Assembly (NCBI GenBank): GCA_963556145.1
Contig: OY744461.1
Span: 5,838,891-5,902,890 of the forward strand
Source: Hygrocybe punicea
Lineage: Eukaryota > Basidiomycota > Agaricomycetes > Agaricales > Hygrophoraceae
DNA: 64,000 nt
Direction of reading: 5' to 3'
Within the stretch, counting starts at the first letter, position 1. Every line of letters begins with the position of its first letter. The notes below the pieces were generated by a model that worked only from the letters and a program-made list of their open reading frames with translations, was not told the DNA's origin and did not search any database. Position numbers and translations under genes: made by a program. Positions 33,825-45,030 of the stretch are shown here, piece by piece.

Positions 33825-34440
33825 CCTTTTTGGCTTGTTTAAGCTCAGTTTTTCATATTCAGACTCCGAAAAAATGTTTTCTGGATCAGGTGATGTGCCC
33901 GGACCATTCAGGGTCCAATGCTGACATAAGCTTTCCTTTTTTAGACATAAACGTGCAAAATTCTTCGGATTTTGGTGCTTTTTATTTCCTATGGCTCTAT
34001 TTTCTTTCCTGGACCACAGGTAATGTCTTCAATTTGTAAATCTTATTGTTTATCAACATAATCTATCATTTTACAGCTCATCTCCCTGTCAATTTTCAAA
34101 GTATGTACAAATTTCATGTTTTTTCACCTTTTTTGCTTGTTTAAGCTCAGTTTTCCATATTCAGACTCCGAAAAAATGCGACCTGGATCAGGTGATGTTT
34201 CCACACCATTCAGGGTCCAATGCTGACATAATATTCCCTTTTATAGATAAAAAAGTCAAAAATTCTTCAGATTTTCACGCTTTTTCTTTTCTCTGGCTCT
34301 GTTTTGTATCTTGGAGCACTGGTAATGTCTTTTATTGGTGTAAATTATTGTTGGTTGACATAATCTATCATTGGACAGTTAATCTTCCTGTCAACATTCA
34401 AAGTATGTGGAAATTTCGCATTTTTTCACCTTTGTAGATT
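33825..34440 (+). repeat. ~302-bp tandem repeat, two full units plus a partial third
   Basis: Units begin near AAGCTCAGTTTTTCATATTC and contain AGACTCCGAAAAAATG at 33861 and again at 34163 (302 bp apart), then CATTCAGGGTCCAATGCTGA in each. A third, degraded start is near 34430. It lies upstream of Helitron copy 2 and may be its 5' non-coding region. Confidence 0.8.
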
Positions 34441-34614
34441 GTATAAGCTCATTTCTTAACCTACAGTTTTACAGTGGATCTTTTCTGCCTCAGGTATGAA
34501 TCTTTTATCATCTATGATCAAATGTTTACATATTTTATTCATATATAGCCTTAAAATGCAAATTTTTATGGATTTTTTTGATTTTTCACTTTATGTCCTG
34601 GAATTTGTATTGGT

Positions 34615-35238
34615 ATGTTGTTTATTCATCTTCTCCAGATATATTTGACATATCCATATTGTCATCCAGCTTCTATTTTCAAAAAAATTATAAAACTGTT
34701 CACAAAAATGTTAAAAATGTCATCCATGTCACAATATCTTATGATTTTTATCATTGCAATGTCTTGGGCACAATGTGCTGTTACTGGGATTGGCCTTGTG
34801 CCTCCTGCAAGTGACATACAAAATGTCCATGTCACACCAACTGTCTCTGTAATACCAAATGTCATTCTGTGCCCTGTTACTCTGAATTTTTACAAAGACA
34901 ATCTCACAAAGAATGAAAATCCCACTTATTTACCAATTTTAGTCCCCATTCATAATATTAGTCTCCGATCCACCTCTTCTTTCACATCACACATCCCTGA
35001 AAAAATCACAAGTATCTCCAACAGTACTGAATTTGTTCTTTCTAGTTGTAAATCAGCTCATCCCTTCTTTTTATTTGAACTATATGCCAGAATCTTCTTG
35101 AACATGTTTGATTTGCTTTCTGTCTATCATTGTACAATCAGCATTGCTAACAAATGCATGTATATTAAGTTGAAATCTCAACAGAATCTAGTCAGAAAAC
35201 ATGACTTTAAAGCTTACCTGAAATATGTAATCAAATAA
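34615..35238 (+). CDS. Hypothetical ORF upstream of Helitron copy 2
   Basis: A 207-codon frame starting at ATG, with a hydrophobic stretch (YLMIFIIAMSWAQCAVTGIG) followed by a Thr/Asn/Pro-rich and then basic segment ending KAYLKYVIK. No domain recognised. It ends just before the region where the Rep frame of copy 2 opens (about 35266), so it could be an N-terminal exon of the same Helitron protein or a separate small ORF. Composition resembles the neighbouring Helitron. Confidence 0.3.
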   Translation: MLFIHLLQIYLTYPYCHPASIFKKIIKLFTKMLKMSSMSQYLMIFIIAMSWAQCAVTGIGLVPPASDIQNVHVTPTVSVIPNVILCPVTLNFYKDNLTKNENPTYLPILVPIHNISLRSTSSFTSHIPEKITSISNSTEFVLSSCKSAHPFFLFELYARIFLNMFDLLSVYHCTISIANKCMYIKLKSQQNLVRKHDFKAYLKYVIK

Positions 35239-35265
35239 CCTATATTAGCCAATGGAGGAATTCTG

Positions 35266-38200
35266 TTGTTTGTCTTGGTTCTGCATCATTTTCTAGCTTT
35301 TCAAATGTCTGCTCACTATATTTGCAATAAAACTTCGAAATTATTTGACATGTTCATGTGTGAAAATGTACCTTTCAATGCTAACATTCATATTGAATGT
35401 ATTGGTGGAGGAAAAGCAAATGTATTCTCATTTCATGAACTAATTCCTGCTTCAATCAATGATAATGCTAGTATGAATGCAGCTAAATATAAATTCCACT
35501 CGTACATGCCAAAAAATGAAGCACTCTCACTGGAATCATCATCTGAGAAGTCACTTGTAAGTGTAAATCACCCATTTGAACTGTTGACTCCAAAATTGAC
35601 CATTGCAAGTTTGAAAGTGATTGCTGCTAGCCATAGCATTCTTGTACACTCAAGAATAAATCATGGAGCACTTCAGACTGCAATACAGAATCATGTGTGC
35701 TCCAGCTGCCCTGCTTTTGTGTCAGTATTTGAATTAATTGATGAAGAAGCAATTGCAAGTCACAAGAAAACCCTGAATATCATGGCAGTTAATAAGTTCA
35801 AAAATTAGAATTCTGAGAAGCATTCCAAACAAAACCTTCTGGCTATTCAAAAATTCAAAACACAATATCCTGAGAGACATGCAAAACAAAATCTGGCAGC
35901 TGTACAGAAATTTCATCTAGAAAATCCTGCCAAGCATGCAACACAAAATCTAGCAGCTGTACAGAAATTTCATCTGGACAATCCTGAGACACATGCAACA
36001 CAAAACCTGGCAGCTGTTCAAAAGTTCAAAGTTGATCATCATGACAGACACCTAAAACACACAATAAATGCAGTCAGAAGACATACAATGAATCACCCTG
36101 AGCAGCATGCCCAAACCAATCACCTCGCTGTCAATACATATAGAGACAACATTCAATTTCCTCCAGATCCACCTTCAACAAAATTGCAACACACTATTGT
36201 TTCCAAGTTCTGTCAAGATACTTCTCCTAACAAATTCAGTGAATCTGGTTGTGCTGTCTGTGGAAGATTAACACCAGTCCTGCAATTGCAAAGCTACATA
36301 GACTTGAATTTGAATTGTTTGAAACAATCTGGTGTAACTCACAAAGAGCGCTTCTCATTTGATGATCTAATCCAATTTTCAGATAGCCCTATAATCAATG
36401 AAGACCTTCATGGCATTTGCAAGAAGTGTCACAAGTCTTTGGTTAAAGGAAAACGCCCTGCTATGTCTCTGGCAAATGGTTTATGGCTTGGAGAGATTCC
36501 TAATGAATTGACTAATTTGTCTTATGCAGAACAGCTTCTTATCGCTAGAGTGAGACACAATAGATGTATAGTTTGAGTTTCTTCAGGAATGCACAAGATG
36601 AGAGCAAATGCCATTACATTTGCCAATCCAACTCCTAAGATTTATGACATTTTACCTCCACCTGTTGATGAGTTCGATCAAGCGCTAGCATTTATTTATA
36701 CTGGACCATGTAAGCCTACAAAATCTGATTTTGAGCGTACACCATTGCTTGTTAGGAGAAACAAAGTTGCCACTGCTTTGAACTAGCTGAAACTGAATCA
36801 CGGTGACTATTTTGACTTGGAGATTTCAGATGAAAACTTGCAGCAATATCCTGAGAATGACATACCAGTTGTGGTAGAGTACAGACAATCATTTGTTAAC
36901 AAAAAGCCAGAAGCTACTGCTGTTAATGACATGGAAGAGGAAGAAGGAACTGAGACTGGCATGTGTCCATTTGTAGTTCATGGTTTGACTGGTGAAGAAT
37001 ACTCAACCAAAAGTATCAAAGCTATAAAAGCCATTGCCTTGAAACATTTGATGGATAATGAAAAGATCCTAGCAATTGGACATGAGAGTGATCCACAATC
37101 CATCTATAATAATCCTCAGTTATTCCCTCAAATGATGTCATGGTTGTTTCCCTATGGACTTGGTGGAATTGGAAACTCTCTGATCCAAGGCAACATATCT
37201 GAAATCAAACACAAAAGACACTTGTTAATGTACTATGACAAGAGGTTTCAGAAAGATCCACACTTTCCTTTGATTGCATTCAACCATGAGCAAATAAAGG
37301 AGTCTACAACAGGTGGCTATTTATTAGCTGAAAAGGCAAAGTTTGAACACATTTCACAAAGATTGATGGATGTTGATCTTGGAGTGTTGAATAACATTGC
37401 TAGAAAAATGGAAAATGGTGAACATGTCACTCCAGAAACAGATGAAGAGAAGTTATGTTTCCAATTAATTAAAGACATTGATCATGTAGGAAGTCATGTA
37501 AAAGGATCACTCACAAGCAAGAAATATATGAGAAATGAAGTATGGTCTCTGATGTCCTTTGTGGGTGCACCTTCCTGGTTCATCACATTTTCACCTGCAG
37601 ATAACATGCATCCACTCTCCTTATATTATGCTGATACCAAAGAAACCTTTACACCAGAGCTTAGAGGGTATGATGAGTGGTACAGACTTATTGCAGAAAA
37701 TCCAGTGGCTGGTGCTAGATTCTTTCACTTTATGGTAGAGCTATTTATCAAACATGTCCTGGGAGTTGGTTCAAACCATTCTGGCTTTTATGGTGACACT
37801 AAGGCATACTATGGCACAGTGGAGCAACAAGGACGTCTCACACTTCACATGCACATGCTACTATGGCTCAAAAGATGTTTGTCACCTCAGGAAATCAGAG
37901 ATAGAATAATGGATCCAAATTCAGATTTCCAACAAGGTTTTGTTCAGTATCTAGAAAGCGTACATATTGGTGAATTCATGACTGGAACAATGGATGAAGT
38001 CAAAGCTAAAGTCAACCAGAAATCTGCACAAGAAGACTACAAAGATCCCACTCAGACTCTGCCTGAAGCACCCCCACCCATGTGTACAATTCAGCATGAT
38101 ATGAACATTGACAACAATTGTAATAATTGCAAACAGGTCAATTCTTGGTGGGACAGATTTTCAAACACTGTTGATCATTTGATTTTACGCTCCAATGTTC

Positions 38201-38883
38201 ATAATTGTGGCAGAAATAGTTCTAACAATGAGAAAGTCCAGAGAAAAGACAGACCCAGTTGCATGAACAAACATGGTAAATGCAAAGCTAGATTTCCCAG
38301 ACCTGTGTTTGAATCAACACAAGTAGACCCAAAAACTGGTGCATTGAATATGAAAAAGGGTGAAGCATGGATCAATACATTGACACCACTTGTAATATCA
38401 GAATTGCAGCAAAGTAGAAATGTCACAAGTCTTCTTTCTGGTACTGCAATCAAAGCTATTGTAGCATATATTTCTGACTATATTACAAAACCTGGATTGA
38501 AAACATATAGCATATTTGATACCATCAGAAGTGTGTTTGACAGGAACTCAGAAATGCTTGGAGGATCCATGAAAAGAAAAGACAAAGCTAGAAAACTCAT
38601 CACCCAGATCATAAATGCTTTGACTGCAAAACTTGAAATTGGTGGTCCAATGGCTTCAATGTATCTGCTTGGCAACCCTGATCATTATACCAGTCATAAA
38701 TTCATACCTGTCTACTGGAGAAACTATGTGAGAGAAGTCCAGAAAGCTTGGAATCCAGCTGAAAATGATGGAATGCAAGTTGAATCTGAAAAGGTAGTAC
38801 TGCACAATCAAAAGGGAAAATTCATAGGACTATCTGCTGTGCATGACTACATTTACAGACCAACTCATTACGAGTTCTTTTAA
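35266..38883 (+). pseudogene. Helitron copy 2 Rep protein with three stops and helicase deleted
   Basis: Homologous to 20983-24690 throughout, and extending further 5' (MFMCENVPFNANIHIECIGG). In-frame stops are TAG at 35806, TGA at 36574 and TAG at 36784; the last is TGG to TAG when compared with copy 1. The ~20-residue repeats are fewer (about five, partly decayed). The DUF6570-like block, the Rep motif HMHMLLW and the tyrosine pair YISDY are kept. After YIYRPTHYE the helicase is absent: the sequence jumps directly to the hairpin and 3' tail, a ~2.6-kb deletion relative to copy 1. This copy keeps the T missing from copy 1 at 24670. Confidence 0.9.
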
Positions 38884-38899
38884 TTTATTAAAAGACTCG
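38871..38899 (+). repeat. Hairpin at the end of Helitron coding sequence (copy 2)
   Basis: Same bulged 13-bp stem as 27268-27296. It is followed by an (AATT)n run longer than in copy 1 (38934-38958). Confidence 0.6.
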
Positions 38900-39539
38900 T
38901 TCTTTATCAGACCTGGTTCAGTGAGGGTTCGTAATTAATTAATTAATTAATTAATTAATGAAGTTGATCGTATGTAGGGGACTTTTTTTTTTGGTAAAAG
39001 ATATGATTCTACTTGTTATACTGAAAAATAACATGTGGTCCAAGCCATGTGTGGACAAGCTTACATAAGCATCCAAATATGGGTTGCCTCAGAAAAGACA
39101 CATTACCTTCAAATTATATTCAAAATATTCATACTAACTTCAATTCTTATTGGAATCAGCTGAAAATTGAACTGCTGACTAATATAACCATTTCGGGCAA
39201 GGTGTGTGACAGTCACATGTGACCAGTCTAACCATATAAGGCAATTTTACACTATAAATGCTAAATTTTGAGTTGATCACAGGAGTTACAGTCACTTGTG
39301 ACCACTATTACTATATATGGAAATATCAGCCATATAAGCAGAAATGAGCTTAACTCAGATAATATACTGATATTTTTACTTAAAACATAAAATTCAATGT
39401 GATATTGCCATATATATACATTATCTTATATGCTAATTTATTTCAAGCAAAATTATGGTGTTCATAATAATCATACAAACAAAAATCCAATAAAAGAAAA
39501 AAGACTTTGTTCTTGCCATATGTAACATTAGCCCAATCA
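38900..39539 (+). other. Helitron copy 2 3' tail and foldback empty site
   Basis: The first ~360 bp match the tail of copy 1 (27297-27425 joined to 33109-~33400) without the foldback element. At 39037-39044 the target reads GGTCCAAG once. Beyond about 39280 the sequence is AT-rich, with no ORF. Confidence 0.8.
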
Positions 39540-39957
39540 TCAAGCACAGCTGTCTTCATGTTGTCATCTGTTGTACAGCATAGAAGGTCCTGGAGAAGGT
39601 AAGTCAATTATTATCATAATGTTTAGGAGGCAGTTGTATTTGACAGTTGACCTATTGCCTCCTCAACATTTCTTTTTTGGCTGAGAATATTATATAATGA
39701 GACAGCACAGAAGATATGACAGTAAGAGAGGAGGTTGATGAACACTCAAGACACTTTATGTAGTTTTATTTTTTCTACTTTTCATGTTGCTGAGGTGAGA
39801 GATGGGCTTATTAGAATAATTGGCAGTATACAACATATGCTATGTATCTTATACCATATGTAACATGCTTTATGCAATTGTTTACTTCATCATGGAAGTA
39901 GAGAGGGGAAAAAAAGAACTCGTTCATGCCATGCACAGCACTGGCCCACTAAACAAG
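39540..39957 (+). repeat. Long direct repeat, left copy (~420 bp)
   Basis: Matches 41226-41660 with moderate divergence (for example TCAAGCACAGCTGTCTTCAT against TCAAGCATGGCTGTCTTCAT; both end CTGGCCCACTAAACAAG). It directly abuts the protease-like frame. Confidence 0.85.
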
Positions 39958-41210
39958 TGATTACTAGAGGTTGTTCTGGATATCTTAGACAAGAATTTAG
40001 AGAACTAGAATTGCTTGATGAGATTACAAGGATCAGATATGAAGGTGCTTTACCTGACCACATTGATGCTGATACACACTCTGTTATGCTTCGAAACTTT
40101 CAGCAGTGGAAGGGAATTCACTATGTTCCTGCCAAAACTGATACTGCTATTAAATGGTCACCAACTGATCCATGGCTATTGGCTCATACAGTCCCTGATA
40201 GCCCATGGCAATTTATTGAAAAAGGCAAAGGCAAACAGAATGCAACTGTAGTTGCAACTTCATTGGTTCCAGCAAAAGGCTCAGTTGCTATTGGTTCAAC
40301 CCAAAAACATTCACTTGATACAAACAATGAACCAGTAGCTAAAAGGCCTCGGATCACCAAAGACCATGTCAACAAAGGATCCACAAGCAAGCAACAGGTC
40401 ATTAACTCTCCAGCTGGACTGATCTGGGATAGAAATGACTACAGCTGTGCATATGACTCATTGTTGGTGATTCTGTTCAATCTGTGGAAAGACAATCATG
40501 TGGAGTGGTCCACAGTATTCAGAAACATGAATGATCATTTGAGCACATTGTCTCATGGTTTTTCACAGGTGTTGCACAAAAATGTGGCATTTGAACAGCT
40601 TAGAGATCACCTTAGAACTACACTGCATAACATGAATCCTACAGACTATCCTAGAGGCACTGTGGGCATCAGTGTTGCAAATCTGGCTATAGACTTGTTT
40701 AAAGTCAATGACATTGTAGCCTCTTCTCAACATGAATGTTCTCAATGTGACTTTGCAGAAGAACCCATTGATAACAGACTAGGCTATGTGTTACATGCTG
40801 ATGACACCATTAAACTATCTACCATGGAGTGGGTTGATACCTTGTCACAAAAAACCAATAGAAGATGTCCCGATTGCAACAGTAGAATGAAACAACTTGT
40901 ATTTTATAATGAAGCACCACACATTCTTGTTCTAGAGTATCCATTCAAACACATTGAAACCGGTCATAGACTAGAATTTGTTTCAGAGACTGGCACAAAG
41001 ACATTAGAACTTAGAGGCATTGTATATCATGGTCAATATCATTTCACCTCACGTATTATTACTGCACAGAAACAAGTATGGTATCATGATGGGATAATTA
41101 CAGGCAACTCATGTTCCAGAGACACTGATCTGACACAACTTTCAGACCATGATATCAACCACTGTAAAAATAGAAACCTTGTACTTGGTATATATGCTCA
41201 GAGTCTTTGA
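39957..41210 (+). CDS. Helitron C-terminal fragment with USP-like cysteine protease fold
   Basis: The 417-codon open frame begins with GTG, not ATG, and its first residues ITRGCSGYLRQEFRELELLD look like the continuation of a Helitron helicase after IQGFDTKV, so it is an internal fragment of a longer polyprotein. Residues ~155-390 look like a ubiquitin-specific-protease fold: NDYSCAYDSLLVILFN (candidate nucleophile Cys164), zinc-finger pairs CSQC (~260) and CPDC (~304) between, then PHILVLEYPF, and the His box YHGQYHFTS (candidate His362) followed by VWYHDGI. The role in transposition is unknown; cysteine proteases (OTU type) are known in other Helitrons. The whole frame is open despite decay around it. 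No promoter or start was identified. Confidence 0.65.
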   Translation: MITRGCSGYLRQEFRELELLDEITRIRYEGALPDHIDADTHSVMLRNFQQWKGIHYVPAKTDTAIKWSPTDPWLLAHTVPDSPWQFIEKGKGKQNATVVATSLVPAKGSVAIGSTQKHSLDTNNEPVAKRPRITKDHVNKGSTSKQQVINSPAGLIWDRNDYSCAYDSLLVILFNLWKDNHVEWSTVFRNMNDHLSTLSHGFSQVLHKNVAFEQLRDHLRTTLHNMNPTDYPRGTVGISVANLAIDLFKVNDIVASSQHECSQCDFAEEPIDNRLGYVLHADDTIKLSTMEWVDTLSQKTNRRCPDCNSRMKQLVFYNEAPHILVLEYPFKHIETGHRLEFVSETGTKTLELRGIVYHGQYHFTSRIITAQKQVWYHDGIITGNSCSRDTDLTQLSDHDINHCKNRNLVLGIYAQSL

Positions 41211-41225
41211 GCATCCTCCTTGAGG

Positions 41226-41660
41226 TCAAGCATGGCTGTCTTCATGTGGTAATCTGTTGTGTAGCATTCAAGGTCATGAAGAAGTAGGGTTGAGCAAATG
41301 TGAGTTAATTGTCAGCACACTGTTTGGGGGGCAGTTGTGATTGGCAGTTGACCTGTTGCTCCCTGAGCAATTGCTTCATGGCTGAGAGTGTTGCATGATG
41401 GTGCAACACAGGGGAGATGGCAGGTAGAGAGGAGATTGATGAAGACTCAAGACACTCTATGTAGATTTATTTTATGCTAATTTATGTGTTGCAGAGGTGG
41501 GAGGTGGGCTTATTAGATCAATATGCAATATGCAACACATGCTATGTATCTTATGCCATATGTAACATGCTTTATGCAATTTTCTTAATTCAGCAAGAAG
41601 TGGGGAGGGGGAAAAAAGAACTCGTTCATGCCATGCGCAGCACTGGCCCACTAAACAAGT
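41226..41660 (+). repeat. Long direct repeat, right copy (~430 bp)
   Basis: Partner of 39540-39957. Ends CTAAACAAG, after which the sequence differs from that following the left copy. Confidence 0.85.
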
Positions 41661-42042
41661 TGTTGAATTTAAAACTTAGGACAAAGCGTGCAGCTCAGTT
41701 GAGAAAAACAAAAGACAAAAAACTTACTGCTTCACCACCCCAGCCAAGTCCTGGTAGCGTTGAGGCATCTTGACCTGGGCACCACACGACATGACCCAAA
41801 GGGTCACATCCCTCTCCCGAAGAAAGTTTGCGACCCTTCGCGGGATCAGGAGGTCAAAAAACTGATATTTGATACAGGCAATTAGAATAAGGATGCCACG
41901 ACAAAGAAAGCTCACCTCTGTCACAGAAGTACACAATTTTTTCTTTCTTGATGGTATATTGTATGGCCAACATTCTACAAGACTGTAAAAAAATGGTATT
42001 TCACAGGAATAATTAAATATTTATCAGAATGACTTATATTGT
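41661..42042. other. Basic short ORF end and tandem repeat
   Basis: A frame ending LRTKRAAQLRKTKDKKLTAS ... EAS stops at 41773. A minus-strand frame at 41936-41724 (LLIPRRVANFLRERDVTLWV) is open for 70 codons but unrecognised. An ~83-bp unit containing TCTACAAGACTGTAAAAAAT occurs twice, at about 41968 and 42051. Confidence 0.4.
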
Positions 42043-42480
42043 GTGGCTAAGCTTCTACAAGACTGTAAAAAATGGTATTTAACAGGAATAATTAAATGCA
42101 CAAAAGATGTTCTATCCAAAGCCACAAAAGGCACTCCAGGTAAAGCAGCACCAGGGCATGGGACAGGCAAGGCAGCTGGGAAACTCGCTGCCTCTACGTC
42201 ACGGTTGACCAAGGGCAGTGCAAAAGGTGCTGCTACTGTGTCAAAGCTGGCCACGAAAGGCGCTGCAGGTAAACTGAAAGGGCAACCAGCAGCAGGATCT
42301 CCAGGACACCCAGCAACGGCCAAGACAGCGACCAAGTCCTCCACAAGAAGCGCTGCACATCAACCCGCCTTGAAAAGTGCTACTAGCAAAGGGAAACAAG
42401 TATTGTCTGCAGCACCAGTCAAGACTCAACACAGGTGCCGAAAGCCCCTACACGTAGCAAGGGAAGTGACCAGTCACTGA
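42043..42480 (+). CDS. Hypothetical Lys/Ala-rich, histone H1-like ORF
   Basis: A 145-codon frame opening at GTG, with short repeats of the type STSRLTKGSAKGAATVSKLA and TKGAAGKLKGQPAAGSPGHP. The composition resembles histone H1 tails or the basic tails of element-encoded DNA-binding proteins. It lacks a clear start and may be the basic C-terminal remnant of a Helitron product, given its place downstream. Low-complexity, so coding status is uncertain. Confidence 0.3.
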   Translation: MAKLLQDCKKWYLTGIIKCTKDVLSKATKGTPGKAAPGHGTGKAAGKLAASTSRLTKGSAKGAATVSKLATKGAAGKLKGQPAAGSPGHPATAKTATKSSTRSAAHQPALKSATSKGKQVLSAAPVKTQHRCRKPLHVAREVTSH

Positions 42481-43391
42481 ACTGTAGTATTTCGCCATCG
42501 AATCGCCAAGGTGGTTGGTTGTACACAATAATAGGATGATATGTACCTCATATAGATTAATCTACATGAAAATAAATGAAATAAAAGAGAAGACAGAAAG
42601 AGGAAAAAAGGCAGCTGATGAACTGGTGGGTACTACTGTGAAATATAGTGCTGGCTAAGATATTTGATGTGGAATTAATTATATTTGCCTCTCTGAGGGT
42701 ATTAGTTCTACTAGAAGTTTCTTGTGCTGAGTAGGATAATTGCGCTCAGCATAGTTTAGTTCCCATATCACACGATACTTTATCTGCCATACTTTGTAGA
42801 ATTCCGAAGACATATAAACCATGATCCCTCAATTGCAAGTATTGTACACCATGGCCATTCAACCCCTGACTGACAACTGCCACGTCAACCTGTACCATCC
42901 TTTACCATGCTTGACCGGCACTCGGCATCCATACAGCCACTTATCAACTCCAACTGGTCATGCCAGTGCCTCACTGATTTCCTGATGTCTTGAAGCCCTT
43001 TTGTTCACTATTTTGTAGCTTCTACAAGTGAAATCACCTTTTCCAAGTTTTCCAAGAAAACCCACCTGGCTTTTAAAAGGTGAATCTCTTGTCCCCTTAT
43101 CGAACTTTATCCTCTTGACAAAGTGTTTAAAGGTGCAAAAAAAGGTCTTGTGTATTTACTGATGTGATTGCATGACTGGATCATCACTTGTTGTTATGAT
43201 AGGCATTGAATAAAGTATTTTAATATCGGTACTGAAAGGAGTAAGATTCTCATTTTACCGAGGACATAGCTATGCTTTGACTTGCTGTACATATGATGTA
43301 TTGAGATAAGCATGATACAAATACACAATAAGGCTAATGGCCTTATCCCATTGTTATACACCTATAACTCGAGATAAAACAGGAGGGCCCA
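42481..43391. other. No gene recognised
   Basis: No ORF of interest, no repeat family member and no RNA gene seen. Confidence 0.5.
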
Positions 43392-43595
43392 ATGAGGGCC
43401 GACGACCACATTACCAATTACTGCAGAGCAACATCAAACAGATCTTGGCACCAGGATCAAGTTGAGATGGATTCACCTTCCATGAGCAAAGATGTGAAGG
43501 TCAAATTGACAGTGTACGGTTTGCCAATTGCGGCTAGTCCAGCTAAGAGATCACAAATGAACGACGTCAATCTCACATACCCTCCAAAGGGAAGT
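43392..43595 (+). other. Short ORF and polypurine tract before an LTR
   Basis: A 69-codon frame of unknown product ends at 43601. Its last part contains AAAGGGAAG (43586-43594), which sits directly before the LTR start and fits a polypurine tract. It may be the 3' internal end of an LTR element. Confidence 0.4.
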
Positions 43596-43939
43596 TGTTG
43601 AGAGTCAGACTTGGCACATTTGACGAAAGGGGCAATTCATATCATAGGCACGTACCCCCTTACAATTCATTTCCAATATACCTCCTTTTCCATATATTAG
43701 TTGTATATTGCATCAGCTCCCACTCCTTTATATTCTATTCACTAGTGTAGTTTGTGTTCACACTCGTTTCCACCTTCACGTGAACACCAGGTATGATACC
43801 ATTCTATTCTACATGTAGTACATTCAGTACTCACAATACACACGCTCGTTTCCACCTTCGCGTGAACACTAGCCCACGTTCTTCAACCCGTCGTCCCGCC
43901 AAGACAATTTCCACTCCGGCTCACTAACCTTCGTCAACA
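43596..43939 (+). repeat. Probable Copia-like LTR (344 bp)
   Basis: Begins TGTTGAGAGTC and ends CGTCAACA, giving a 5-bp inverted terminus TGTTG/CAACA. A polypurine tract precedes it and TATA-like sequence lies at about 43725. Internally, TCGTTTCCACCTTCACGTG recurs with one change about 88 bp later. No matching target duplication was seen (flanks GAAGT and TTACA), which fits a 3' LTR rather than a solo LTR. Confidence 0.5.
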
Positions 43940-43989
43940 TTACATAAGTAGCAAAGGAGAATGGTGCAGCGGTGTCAACGTCGACTCAA

Positions 43990-44190
43990 CGACAGATGAA
44001 TGAGAGCCAGGACCATTCACCAGAGGGAATCGTAGATGCCAAAATCGAAACCAGATGTTCTGGCTGCTGCACCCAAGGCAGCACTTTAGGTAGGTTCCCA
44101 CGGCCTCCAAGGGGGGGTTCTTATGTGAGGGAGATGTGGCCTTCGAGGCCTGGGTCTTGGGAGGCTCCCCCCAAAAATTGGCCAACCTCT
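43990..44190 (-). repeat. Dispersed repeat, inverse partner at 58745-58890
   Basis: Both copies contain GGGGGGGTTCTTATGTGA and a GAGGCCTGG motif (in opposite orientation) at roughly 75% similarity. Translated either way they give the same ASKATxPSHKNPPLxAxGT string, which is shared repeat sequence rather than a confirmed protein. Confidence 0.6.
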
Positions 44191-44369
44191 TGTTAGAGTA
44201 TATGAACCTCTGTTGATGTAACTGCCATGTATTTTAGATATGTTTTCTGAGCATTTCCATGTTTTGCAATTATATAAATCTCTATTTTGAACCTCCTAGA
44301 TGTCACTTTTGAGTATTTTCATTTTTCCATATCATTTTCCAAGCTCTCTATTGACTATGCAGATATGAT

Positions 44370-44925
44370 AAAGGGAACACGGGGAGGGGAGAGGGAGAAC
44401 ACGGCAGAGAGAGAGATAAGGAGGGAAGAGAGAGGGAATGGGGACCCTAGTGATACCCCACCACGTTGATTGACGTGGGTGTGGCGTTGGCGGGGTGCCC
44501 CCTCTTCTCTCACACCTCGCGACACCCTCCATCACATCAATTGACGTGAAGGCAGCATTCGCGAGGTGCCAGATGCCCTCCAGCCCTCACACCTCACACC
44601 TCATGACACCCCTGTTGCGTCGAACATAGGGAACAGGGAGGGGGAAGAGGGAGCAGAGAGAAAGACAGGGAGGAGAGAGGGACAGAGAGTGGAGAGGGAG
44701 GGAGCAGGAAAGAGTAGAGAGGGAGGCATCAGGGAGAGGGAGAGCAGGGAGATAGAGAAGGGAGGGAAGAAAGAGCATGGAGAGAAGATGGTGTGTGGGG
44801 GGAGGATGGAGAGAGTGGGCAGGGAGGGAAGAGAGAGTGGGAGTGGAGGAGCAGGGAGATATAGAAGGAATGGGGAGAGTGTGTGTGGAGGAGACGAGGA
44901 GGAGAAATAGAGAGAATGGGGAGAA
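44370..44925 (+). repeat. Purine-rich (GGGAGAGAG) low-complexity array
   Basis: GA-rich on the plus strand, interrupted at 44450-44630 by two copies of a unit around the palindrome-like GTTGATTGACGT/TCAATTGACGT. Apparent ORFs are composition artefacts. Confidence 0.8.
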
Positions 44926-44934
44926 CTGGCCATT

Positions 44935-45030
44935 GTGTTCCTCCTTGCCCATCCTCCTCCTCTTTGTTGTCATCGTCGTCCTCATTGTTGTCCTCTTCTT
45001 CCATGGTGTCCTCATCATGGCCATCCTCTT
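44935..45030 (-). other. Acidic coding-like tract (minus)
   Basis: Minus frame reads GHDEDTMEEEDNNEDDDDNK and EEEDGQGGTQW, then enters the pyrimidine-rich (minus) array. Same arrangement as the acidic tracts of the foldback elements. Not a recognised gene. Confidence 0.35.
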
